The notes beneath the pieces were generated by a model that searched no databases, was not told the origin of the DNA, and saw only the letters and a list, made by a program, of their open reading frames with translations. A stretch of DNA of 5,644 nucleotides, taken from positions 1 through 5,644 of the forward strand of contig JAJBSZ010000461.1 of the NCBI GenBank assembly GCA_020861125.1, written 5' to 3'. The DNA is from Planctomycetota bacterium. Its GTDB lineage: Bacteria > Planctomycetota > SZUA-567. Below are positions 1 through 5,122 of this stretch, piece after piece. Position numbers and translations under genes: made by a program. Within the stretch, counting starts at the first letter, position 1. Each line of letters begins with the position of its first letter.

Positions 1-488
1 ACGGCCACGCCATCGCCGCGAGTCCCGTGAGGCACTTTTTTGGACCCTGTTTCGTCTTCCAGATTGAAGACCTTGGTCGCGGCGGGGTGGTCCACCCGGA
101 GCATATCCAGGCGTGGGAAGAACGGAACGGCCCCATTGCCGCGGGTGATATCGTCATCTTCAATTACGGCTGGTACCGGCTCTGGAAATTGATGCCGGAC
201 CACCTGCCCTTTATCACCGACTATCCGGGGTTGGGCGGTCCGGCGGCGGAACTGCTGCGGGAGCGCGGCGTCAAGATGGTAGGCTGCGATACCCTGGCGG
301 TGGACGCCCAGTGCAATCCGGACGACCCGGCCCACCATGCCCTGCTCTACCACGGCGTGGCGGTGATGGAAAACCTCACCAACCTGGCCGAGCTCCCCGC
401 CCGGTGCTGGTTCCTGAGCCTGCCGCTCCGCATCCGCGGTGGGTCCGGTTCACCCGTGCGACCGCTGGCGCTGGTGTTTGATGCGTAG
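1..488 (+). CDS. Cyclase / kynurenine formamidase-like metal-dependent hydrolase, 5'-truncated by the window edge
   Basis: The reading frame is open from base 3 to the TAG at 486-488, so this is the C-terminal part (about 161 residues) of a gene that begins outside the window. The GTG at 27 is an internal valine rather than a start. The visible part has the pattern of the cyclase family (PF04199): a GGVVHPEHIQAWEE segment, then GDIVIFNYGW, a VGCDTLAVDAQ segment, HHALLYHGVAVMENLTNL, and a closing PLRIRGGSGSPVRPLALV. The family's main metal motif HxGTHxDxPxH should lie just off the left edge; the GH encoded at 3-8 may be its last histidine. Members hydrolyse N-formylkynurenine or related amide, ester or lactone substrates, usually in the cytoplasm. 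The substrate is not predictable here, and no tryptophan-catabolism gene is visible beside it. It converges on the dedA operon. Confidence 0.85.
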   Translation, partial: GHAIAASPVRHFFGPCFVFQIEDLGRGGVVHPEHIQAWEERNGPIAAGDIVIFNYGWYRLWKLMPDHLPFITDYPGLGGPAAELLRERGVKMVGCDTLAVDAQCNPDDPAHHALLYHGVAVMENLTNLAELPARCWFLSLPLRIRGGSGSPVRPLALVFDA

Positions 489-533
489 TTGATCAGGGCC
501 AAAATGCGGGGGTGGAGTCATGGTACCATAGAA

Positions 534-567
534 ATGGGACTGCGGTGACGACTACCGCCCCTCCCAT
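534..567. terminator. Hairpin between convergent genes, possible bidirectional terminator
   Basis: An imperfect inverted repeat lies between the cyclase stop (488) and the dedA stop (586). ATGGGA (534-539) pairs with TCCCAT (562-567) and GCGGT (542-546) pairs with ACCGC (554-558), with a small internal loop and a 7-base apical loop. No clear T-run follows on either strand, so intrinsic termination is only inferred from its position between convergent genes. A separate perfect 10-bp palindrome, ATGGTACCAT, sits at 520-529. Confidence 0.4.
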
Positions 568-585
568 AGGTTGGCTTGCTACAGC

Positions 586-1257
586 CTATTCCCGACGCCG
601 CCGGCGCCGCCGGTGCAGTTTCACGTACGCCGCCACCGCCACCGCCGCCACCGCCAGCACCCAGAAGGTGGCGTGGCGCATGTAATAGTGCAACAGCTCC
701 TGGTTCCGACCCACCAGCCAGCCGACTACCGTCAAGACGGTGACCCACAGGCCGGCCCCGATGCTGGTATAGAGACAGAACTTCAGTGGGTTCATCCGGC
801 AGACCCCGGCCGGAAGGCTTATCAACTGCCGGATGATCGGGATCAGCCGGCCGATAAAGGTCGTGATCTCGCCGTGGGCGGCGAAGAAGCGCTCGGTTTT
901 TTCCAGGTTTTCCTCATCCAGGAAAAAGTATTTGCCGTAGCGGAGAAGAAACGGCCGGCCCAGCCGCAGCGCCAGATAATAATTGGCCAGCGCGCCCGCC
1001 AGGCTGCCGAGGGTGCCAGCCGCGATCACCGGCAGCCATGACATCTGGCCCTCGTGGATGAGAAACCCCGCCGGCGGCATGACCAGTTCGCTTGGAAAGG
1101 GGAGAAAGGAACTCTCCACCGCCATAAGGAGGGTTATACCGGGGTAGCCCAGGGCCAGCACCGTTTCCGCCAGCCAGACACAGATCACCGTGGTCCATGC
1201 CGCCAGGGCTTCCAGGGTCGTCGCCGCCCACTGTTTCGCCGTTTCCCAAACGGTCAT
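586..1257 (-). CDS. DedA family membrane protein (SNARE-associated / VTT domain)
   Basis: A 223-residue integral membrane protein, the usual DedA length. DedA proteins are inner-membrane transporters; several bacterial members move undecaprenyl phosphate or other lipids across the bilayer and depend on the proton gradient. Family marks are visible: E48 followed by PFPSE (53-57) in the first re-entrant region, GRPFLLRYGKYF near 100-111, and the second re-entrant motif GRLIPIIRQLISLPAG (136-151), whose R137 and R143 match the essential arginines of the family. Hydrophobic segments lie near 18-37, 73-97, 160-183 and 196-213. The start at 1257 is chosen because GGAG (1268-1265) is 7 bases upstream and its ATG overlaps the ATPase stop as ATGA; the ATG at 1263 is too close to that site. 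The tail is very basic (KLH followed by seven arginines). It is the last gene of the GT2-ATPase-dedA operon. Family assignment is firm; the substrate is inferred. Confidence 0.9.
   Translation of the reverse strand: MTVWETAKQWAATTLEALAAWTTVICVWLAETVLALGYPGITLLMAVESSFLPFPSELVMPPAGFLIHEGQMSWLPVIAAGTLGSLAGALANYYLALRLGRPFLLRYGKYFFLDEENLEKTERFFAAHGEITTFIGRLIPIIRQLISLPAGVCRMNPLKFCLYTSIGAGLWVTVLTVVGWLVGRNQELLHYYMRHATFWVLAVAAVAVAAYVKLHRRRRRRRE
628..657. repeat. Short GCC/CAC triplet-rich low-complexity tract inside dedA
   Basis: On the + strand this stretch is built almost wholly of CCG, GCC and CAC triplets. On the coding (-) strand it encodes the alternating Ala/Val run of the last membrane segment (LAVAAVAVAAYV). 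The units are degenerate, so it reads as codon-biased low complexity more than a clean tandem repeat. Confidence 0.45.
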
Positions 1258-1973
1258 CGCCATTCTCCCGCCGGCGGGCGCACCGACCAGTCCCGCAAGG
1301 TGTCCACCAAGGCGGCCGGTGGCCCCTCCGCCAGGAGGGTTCCGCCGCCCACCACCAGCAGCCAATCCGCCAAATCGAACACCGGTTCCAGCTCGTGGGT
1401 GCAGACAACCTGGGTCAGTCCCCGCCTCCGGTTGGCCACGATGCACTCGCGCAATTCCGACACCGCCGCGTAATCGAGGCCGACGAACGGTTCATCCAGG
1501 AGGAGCATTGCCGGCGCGGCCAGGAGGGCATGCAGGAGGCAGAGCTTTTTTTTCTGGCCGAAAGACAGGGCGGTGACCGGGTCGTGCCACTGGCCGGCGA
1601 GGCCGAAGGAACGGGTCAGGGCGGCCGCTTCGGCAGCAAAGGCGGCACCCAGGGCGGAGGCGGCCTGACCCAGCATCACGTCATCGCCAACGCTGGCGCC
1701 CAGAATTTGCAGATCCGCATCCTGCAGCACCATCCGGGCCAGCCGCCGGCGATCGGCCGCTGTCAGCGCCCGGTTGGTGGCGGTCTCGATAAACCGGCCG
1801 GTCTGCGGTTCCAATAGGCCGGCCAGCAGCCGCAGCAACGTGGTCTTGCCGCCGGCGTTGGGACCGACCAGGAGGGTGACGCCCTGCGGGATGTGAGCCG
1901 ACAAGCCGGCAAGGGTCGGTGGCTGGCCGGGGTAGGTGAAGGTGATCTGGTCCAGGGCGATCATGCCGTCCAT
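1254..1973 (-). CDS. ABC transporter ATP-binding protein, CbiO/EcfA (energy-coupling factor) type
   Basis: A 239-residue cytoplasmic ABC ATPase with a full motif set: Walker A GPNAGGKTT (37-45), Q-loop Q84 in VLQDADLQILGASV, signature LSFGQ (136-140), Walker B LLLDE (157-161), D-loop GLD (165-167) and switch histidine H193. The signature continuing as GQKKK and the QDxDxQILxxSVxDDV pattern resemble the CbiO/EcfA/BioM ATPases of ECF vitamin and metal-ion importers (known family features). No T-component (CbiQ/BioN-like) or S-component gene lies beside it; its neighbours are a glycosyltransferase 7 bases upstream and an overlapping dedA. Walker A is slightly unusual (AGGKT where GSGKS is common) but keeps the essential lysine K43. 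The start is uncertain: ATG at 1973 or 1964 both fit, and neither has a strong Shine-Dalgarno; a longer frame to 2018 would overlap the upstream gene. The transported substrate is unknown. Confidence 0.85.
   Translation of the reverse strand: MDGMIALDQITFTYPGQPPTLAGLSAHIPQGVTLLVGPNAGGKTTLLRLLAGLLEPQTGRFIETATNRALTAADRRRLARMVLQDADLQILGASVGDDVMLGQAASALGAAFAAEAAALTRSFGLAGQWHDPVTALSFGQKKKLCLLHALLAAPAMLLLDEPFVGLDYAAVSELRECIVANRRRGLTQVVCTHELEPVFDLADWLLVVGGGTLLAEGPPAALVDTLRDWSVRPPAGEWR
1264..1269 (-). promoter_or_regulatory. Ribosome binding site for dedA, inside the ATPase gene
   Basis: On the - strand this reads GGGAGA. Its GGAG is 7 bases from the ATG at 1257 but only 1 base from the in-frame ATG at 1263. 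This favours 1257 as the dedA start and supports translational coupling through the ATGA overlap. Confidence 0.6.
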
Positions 1974-1980
1974 CCCGTCT

Positions 1981-2643
1981 TCAGGCGCGGTGCCACCACA
2001 GGCGGGCGACCATGGCAAAAAAGCGCCCGGTATCCCGGACCGGGTTGATAGCGCTTACCTCATCGCCGTAGACGGTGGACACGGGCACCGACACCACCCG
2101 GAAGCCCTTGCGGCCCATGGCGACGATCATTTCGCCTTCGAACTCGTAGTTGCGGGAATGCACGGTCACCCCCTGCCAAGCCTCCCGCCGCAGCAACCGG
2201 AAGCCGCATTGGGTGTCGGGCACCCGCACGCCAGCCAGGGAGCTGAGGATCCAACTGGTTACCCGATTGGTCCAGAGCCGCGCAAAGGGCATGCCGGCGA
2301 TATCGGCCATGCGGTTGCCGATAACGAGATCGGCGTCGCGCCCAGCGTCGAGAAACCGCGGGATCTCCGCTGGCAGATGCTGCCCGTCGGCGTCGAGGCA
2401 GACCACGGCGTCGAAGCCGTCGCCAAACAGGTGATCCAGACCGGCGGCGAGGGATGCGCCCTTGCCCAGGTTGTGGCTGTTGACGATCACGCGGGCGCCG
2501 ACGTTTTCGGCAAGGTTGGCGGTCTGGTCGTCCGAACCGTCGTCCACAACCAGCACGTCGGGGACATACTGTCTGGTTTCCGCCACCACTGCCGCAATAT
2601 GTCGCTCCTCCCGAAACGCCGGGATCAACGCCGCTACCTTCAT
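1981..2643 (-). CDS. Family 2 glycosyltransferase, DPMS-like (polyprenyl-phosphate sugar transferase type)
   Basis: A 220-residue GT-A fold glycosyltransferase. Visible motifs are the N-terminal ALIPAFREERHI, the nucleotide-binding VVDDGSDDQT (32-41), the HNLGKGASLAAGL segment (58-69), the metal-binding DADGQH (84-89), and the acceptor-side QCGFRLLRREAW (145-156) followed by YEFEGEM (166-172). This pattern is typical of the dolichyl/polyprenyl-phosphate mannose or glucose synthase branch, which transfers a sugar from a nucleotide donor to a lipid phosphate at the membrane's cytoplasmic face. There is no C-terminal membrane anchor, so it would be a peripheral, single-domain enzyme. The ATG at 2643 has AAGGA (on the - strand, within 2651-2656) about 7 bases upstream. 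It is the first gene of a co-directional cluster, with 7 bases to the ABC ATPase start. Donor and acceptor are not determined by the sequence. Confidence 0.88.
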   Translation of the reverse strand: MKVAALIPAFREERHIAAVVAETRQYVPDVLVVDDGSDDQTANLAENVGARVIVNSHNLGKGASLAAGLDHLFGDGFDAVVCLDADGQHLPAEIPRFLDAGRDADLVIGNRMADIAGMPFARLWTNRVTSWILSSLAGVRVPDTQCGFRLLRREAWQGVTVHSRNYEFEGEMIVAMGRKGFRVVSVPVSTVYGDEVSAINPVRDTGRFFAMVARLWWHRA

Positions 2644-2684
2644 AGCCGAATCCTTCGGGCGGGCGTCAGGGATAAACGCCGCCG

Positions 2685-2699
2685 TGTATACAATATTCC
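2685..2699 (-). promoter_or_regulatory. AT-rich island, possible -10 region for the GT2-ATPase-dedA operon
   Basis: In otherwise GC-rich spacer DNA, 2685-2699 is AT-rich and on the - strand contains TATTGT and TATACA, either of which could act as a -10 element about 40-50 bases before the glycosyltransferase ATG. No convincing -35 hexamer is found at the expected distance. It also contains the 8-bp palindrome TGTATACA (2685-2692). Confidence 0.27.
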
Positions 2700-2704
2700 A
2701 TGAC

Positions 2705-2728
2705 CCCGCCGGACCCAGGCCGGGCGGG
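2705..2728 (-). terminator. GC-rich hairpin, possible terminator of the reductase gene
   Basis: CCCGCCGG (2705-2712) pairs with CC plus GGCGGG (2720-2721, 2723-2728) with one bulged base and a 7-base loop. It lies about 40 bases past the reductase stop codon (2770-2772) and just upstream of the AT-rich island before the glycosyltransferase. It is followed on the - strand by a mixed AT-rich sequence rather than a T-run, so a role in ending transcription is inferred only. Confidence 0.35.
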
Positions 2729-2769
2729 CGTCGTCGGAGCGGTCAGGCGAGAGGGCGACCGGCTGCCCG

Positions 2770-3657
2770 TCAGCCCTTGCCGAAGCCGTCGAAATAGGCC
2801 ATCTGGGCCGCGTGATCCTGGGCTCCGATGCCGGCGGCCACAAACAGCCGGAACAGGTCCGTCACCGCCGAGGTCAGCGGCAGCGGCAGGCGCTCGGCCA
2901 TGGCGAAGGCCTGGGCGCCCTCGAGGTCTTTGAGCATATTGTCGATGCGGCCGGTGGGGGTGAGGTCCCGGGCCGCCATCTTGGCGCCGTATTCCTGAAG
3001 AATGGCGCTGTCCGCCCGGCCGCCGGCCAACGCCTTCGGCAGTAATGACGCATCCACGCCGCCGGCTTCGGCCAACCGCACCGCCTCCGCCACTGCCTGG
3101 AAATTCAGGGCGCAGAGGATCTGGTTCACCAGCTTGGTGGTCTGGCCGGCGCCGGTCGGCCCCATTCGGGTGTAGTTGGCACAGAGGGAATCCATCACCG
3201 CCCGCGCCCGCTCCACCGCCTCCGGCGAGCCGCCGGCCATCACCGTCAGCCTGCCGACCGCCGCTTTGGGCGCCCCGCCGGACAGCGGCGCGTCAACCCA
3301 GACCGCGCCGGTTTCCGCCAGCAGCCGTGTCGCCAACTCGCGGGTGGATCGGGGGTCGATGGAGGACATGTCGATGAGCATTTTATTGCCATCGAGGTTC
3401 TCCGCCGCGCCGTGGTCGCCGAATACCGCCTCGCAGACGATGGCGGCACTGTTGAGGCTGGTGATGACAAACTCCGCCTCAGCGGCCGCGGCCGCCGGCG
3501 AGGCCACACCGCGTGCCCCTTTCGCCACCATGGCAGCCACCCGATCCTGGTTCAGATCGTATACCGCCACCGGATGCCCGACCTCCAGCAGCCGGCCGGC
3601 GATGGCAGTCCCCATGATGCCGATCCCAATCACGGCAACCCGCGCCGATGTGTCCAT
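2770..3657 (-). CDS. NAD(P)-dependent beta-hydroxyacid dehydrogenase (3-hydroxyisobutyrate dehydrogenase / tartronate semialdehyde reductase family)
   Basis: A 295-residue cytoplasmic oxidoreductase of normal family length. The N-terminal Rossmann domain has GIGIMG (11-16) and the strand-end aspartate in VYDLN (33-36). The family signature for substrate binding, DAPLSGGAPKAAVGRLTVMAGG, occupies 122-143. The catalytic lysine motif is GAGQTTKLVNQ (169-179) with K175, and the C-terminal all-alpha domain contains RIDNMLKDLEGA (237-248). The KLxNQ and RIDxxxKDL patterns resemble GarR-type tartronate semialdehyde reductases, but the family also includes 3-hydroxyisobutyrate and L-threonate dehydrogenases, so the substrate stays open. 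The start at 3657 is set by a strong AAGGAG 5 bases upstream; a longer frame to 3708 would run through the palindrome at 3683-3704. The gene is divergent from the 2-hydroxyacid dehydrogenase and probably shares its control region. An alanine-rich run at about 55-61 is within normal variation. Confidence 0.88.
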   Translation of the reverse strand: MDTSARVAVIGIGIMGTAIAGRLLEVGHPVAVYDLNQDRVAAMVAKGARGVASPAAAAAEAEFVITSLNSAAIVCEAVFGDHGAAENLDGNKMLIDMSSIDPRSTRELATRLLAETGAVWVDAPLSGGAPKAAVGRLTVMAGGSPEAVERARAVMDSLCANYTRMGPTGAGQTTKLVNQILCALNFQAVAEAVRLAEAGGVDASLLPKALAGGRADSAILQEYGAKMAARDLTPTGRIDNMLKDLEGAQAFAMAERLPLPLTSAVTDLFRLFVAAGIGAQDHAAQMAYFDGFGKG

Positions 3658-3662
3658 GGTCA

Positions 3663-3668
3663 CTCCTT
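3663..3668 (-). promoter_or_regulatory. Ribosome binding site that fixes the reductase start
   Basis: Reads AAGGAG on the - strand, 5 bases before the ATG at 3657. It is much better placed than anything upstream of the in-frame ATG at 3708. Confidence 0.8.
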
Positions 3669-3682
3669 TTTCACGTGGCGGT

Positions 3683-3704
3683 ATGCCGCGCGATCGCGCC
3701 GCAT
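3683..3704. promoter_or_regulatory. 22-bp near-perfect palindrome, candidate operator
   Basis: A perfect 12-bp core, GCGCGATCGCGC (3688-3699), is extended on both sides, after one mismatched pair (C at 3687 against C at 3700), by ATGC (3683-3686) and GCAT (3701-3704). Its inner edge is about 15 bases upstream of the reductase ribosome binding site. Dyad symmetry of this size in a promoter region is typical of a dimeric repressor or activator site; the protein that binds it is not identifiable here. As RNA it could also form a strong hairpin in the reductase leader. Confidence 0.55.
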
Positions 3705-3730
3705 CCACCGGTGAACTCCCGTCACAGGGT

Positions 3731-3761
3731 AGTGGAAACCCCGCTTCGCTGCCAGTGGAAA
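3731..3761. repeat. Pair of 8-bp direct repeats (AGTGGAAA)
   Basis: AGTGGAAA occurs at 3731-3738 and again at 3754-3761, 23 bases apart start to start (roughly two helical turns), upstream of the promoter at 3789-3816. The spacing would suit a regulator binding tandem half-sites on one DNA face. Function is inferred from position only. Confidence 0.4.
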
Positions 3762-3763
3762 GT

Positions 3764-3776
3764 AGCGGGAACCGCT
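3764..3776. promoter_or_regulatory. 13-bp inverted repeat upstream of the -35 box
   Basis: AGCGG (3764-3768) and CCGCT (3772-3776) flank GAA in a perfect 5-bp dyad. It ends 12 bases before the -35 hexamer, a position used by activator or repressor sites. Confidence 0.35.
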
Positions 3777-3788
3777 GGCCGGAAATTC

Positions 3789-3816
3789 TTGACAGAAAGC
3801 GGTCGGCGTTTACAAT
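3789..3816 (+). promoter_or_regulatory. Sigma-70-type promoter for the 2-hydroxyacid dehydrogenase gene
   Basis: A perfect -35 hexamer TTGACA (3789-3794) is followed after 16 bases by TACAAT (3811-3816), which matches the -10 consensus at five of six positions. Transcription would begin near 3823, giving a leader of about 150 bases before the ATG at 3977. It is the best promoter match in the window. Confidence 0.7.
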
Positions 3817-3976
3817 CTGGTTCTATCCTACTCACGATCCGCGAATTCCGGTCTTTCAAGACGGCACCCGAAACGTATGCGACCTGCGCCAATCCTTTCG
3901 TCGACCGTGACCAGCCGCGTCCGCGAGAAGCAACGCTCCACCTTGAACCGCCCTGTTATAACCGGAGGAAACCACG

Positions 3977-4966
3977 ATGAGCAAAAAGGTATTGATCACC
4001 AGTGGCCCGTTTGATCGCGCGCTGGCCAGCGAAGGCAGCGGGTACACCAAGGTCAGCGAGATGCTCACCGCCGCCGGCCTGGAGATCGTCAGGATGATCA
4101 AGCGGGAAGCCCGGGACTATTCCCTGGCCGATTTCGAGGGCAAGATGGACGGCATCCATGCCGTCATCGCCGGCTCGGAACCGTGGAACGAGGCGCTGTT
4201 CAAAATTTCGCCCGATCTCAAAATCATCTCCCGCTACGGCGTCGGCTACGACGCCGTCGACCTGGCCAAGGCCAAGGAATACGGCATCATGGTGACGAAC
4301 ACCCGGGTCATCGAGCTGTCGCGGGCCGTGGGCGAGGCGGCCTTGACCCTCACCCTGTCGGTCCTGCGCCACGTTCCCGCCATGTGCCGGGATCTGAAAA
4401 GTGGCACCTGGCAGGGCCGGCCGGGTCTGACCCTGATCGGCAAGACCGTGGGCATCGTCGGCTTCGGCGCCATCGGCCAGTCCTTCGCCCGGCTGCTGGC
4501 CGGCTTCAACTGCCGCATCCTGGCTTGCGACCCCTACGTCACCCAGGAAACCGCCGACACGGTGGGCGCCACCATGACCGACCTGGACCACATCCTGGCC
4601 GAAAGTGACGTGGTCAGCATCCATGCCCCCAACCTCAAGGAAAACTACCACCTGATAAACGCCGAAACGATCGGCAAGATGAAAAAGGAGGCCGTTCTCA
4701 TCAACACCGCCCGCGGGCCGTTGGTGGACGAGAAAGCCCTGTACGAAGCCCTGGCCTCCGGCCACCTCTACGGCGCCGGTCTGGACGTCTGGGAGACGGA
4801 ACCGACGCCGGCGTCGAACCCGCTCCTCGGGCTGGACAATGTGGTGGCCCAGCCGCACGTGGCCGGGGAGACGCGGGAAAGCGCCACCGCCATCGCCGAA
4901 TGCGACGCGCGGCAGGTCATCGACGCCCTGTCCGGGCTTACGCCGCAGTATCTTCTGAATCCCTGA
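3977..4966 (+). CDS. D-isomer-specific 2-hydroxyacid dehydrogenase (phosphoglycerate dehydrogenase-like)
   Basis: A 329-residue NAD-dependent cytoplasmic dehydrogenase, the normal length for single-unit members without a regulatory ACT domain. The N-terminal catalytic half contains the ISRYGVGYDAVDL motif (84-96), which is typical of SerA-like enzymes. The nucleotide-binding domain has VGFGAIG (161-167) and the ribose-binding aspartate D185 in ACDPY. The catalytic triad is visible: R246 in NTARGPLVD, E275 in DVWETEP, and H294 in QPHVAGET. The ATG at 3977 follows GGAGG (3964-3968) at 8-base spacing. Known relatives oxidise 3-phosphoglycerate or reduce glyoxylate, hydroxypyruvate and other 2-oxoacids; lack of an ACT domain and a neighbouring TRAP uptake gene make a catabolic role at least as likely as serine synthesis. 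It is divergent from the reductase and is followed by a probable terminator. Confidence 0.9.
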   Translation: MSKKVLITSGPFDRALASEGSGYTKVSEMLTAAGLEIVRMIKREARDYSLADFEGKMDGIHAVIAGSEPWNEALFKISPDLKIISRYGVGYDAVDLAKAKEYGIMVTNTRVIELSRAVGEAALTLTLSVLRHVPAMCRDLKSGTWQGRPGLTLIGKTVGIVGFGAIGQSFARLLAGFNCRILACDPYVTQETADTVGATMTDLDHILAESDVVSIHAPNLKENYHLINAETIGKMKKEAVLINTARGPLVDEKALYEALASGHLYGAGLDVWETEPTPASNPLLGLDNVVAQPHVAGETRESATAIAECDARQVIDALSGLTPQYLLNP

Positions 4967-4967
4967 C

Positions 4968-4991
4968 CGGCGGGGGCCGCCGCGGTTCTTT
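4968..4991 (+). terminator. Probable intrinsic terminator after the 2-hydroxyacid dehydrogenase
   Basis: CGGCGG (4968-4973) pairs perfectly with CCGCCG (4977-4982) around a 3-base GGG loop, starting 1 base after the stop codon, and is followed by CGG then TTCTTT (4986-4991). The T-tract is short and interrupted and is 3 bases from the stem, so termination may be partial, leaving some read-through into the TRAP gene. Confidence 0.45.
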
Positions 4992-5064
4992 CCGGGGCAG
5001 CTCCCTCCCTCCGGCCCCGCCGTTCGCCCGCATCGGGACGGCCAGTACCCCCAGCGTGAATCAA

Positions 5065-5089
5065 GGCGGCCGGCACCGGGCCGGACGCC
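5065..5089 (+). other. GC-rich inverted repeat in the leader of the TRAP gene
   Basis: GGCG (5065-5068) pairs with CGCC (5086-5089) and CCGG (5070-5073) with CCGG (5081-5084), with one G/A mismatch and a 7-base loop. It lies 33 bases upstream of the dctP-like ATG. It could be an operator or an RNA hairpin in the leader; short GC-rich dyads also arise by chance in DNA of this composition. Confidence 0.3.
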
Positions 5090-5122
5090 GCAAGCGACCG
5101 TTTGGCAGCGGAAGGAGCGATC

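Larger units (their letters stand above)
3658..3976. other. Divergent intergenic control region (319 bases, no gene)
   Basis: This spacer separates two divergently read oxidoreductase genes. It holds the reductase ribosome binding site, a 22-bp near-palindrome, a pair of AGTGGAAA direct repeats, a 13-bp inverted repeat, a near-consensus promoter toward the + strand gene, and about 150 bases of untranslated leader. I found no credible small gene, tRNA or known riboswitch pattern in it. No good -35/-10 pair was found toward the reductase. Confidence 0.75.

Noticed and set aside
27..488. Complete small gene starting at the GTG at 27
   Set aside because: The frame is open to the window edge, and the family needs an N-terminal metal-binding part that would precede this position, so the gene is truncated by the window.
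586..1446. An extended dedA start at 1446
   Set aside because: The extra 63 residues would be read through the ATPase gene in another frame, are low in motif content, and lack the family pattern; the ATG at 1257 has a proper Shine-Dalgarno and the ATGA overlap.
571..1817. Several + strand open frames of 110-206 codons across the dedA/ATPase region
   Set aside because: They are antisense to genes with clear motifs, their translations are rich in Arg, Pro, Gly and His without domain patterns, and no ribosome binding sites support them.
1254..2018. ABC ATPase start at 2018
   Set aside because: It would overlap the glycosyltransferase by 38 bases and add a Pro/Gly-rich sequence ahead of the normal N-terminus; starts at 1973 or 1964 fit the family better.
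2770..3708. Reductase start at 3708
   Set aside because: The added 17 residues are encoded by the palindrome region and precede a strong AAGGAG-ATG at 3657, which puts the Rossmann fold at the expected distance from the N-terminus.
3954..3961. GTTATAAC palindrome as a -10 box or operator
   Set aside because: It abuts the ribosome binding site at 3964 and has no suitable -35 element; transcription starting there would leave almost no leader. Short palindrome, likely chance.
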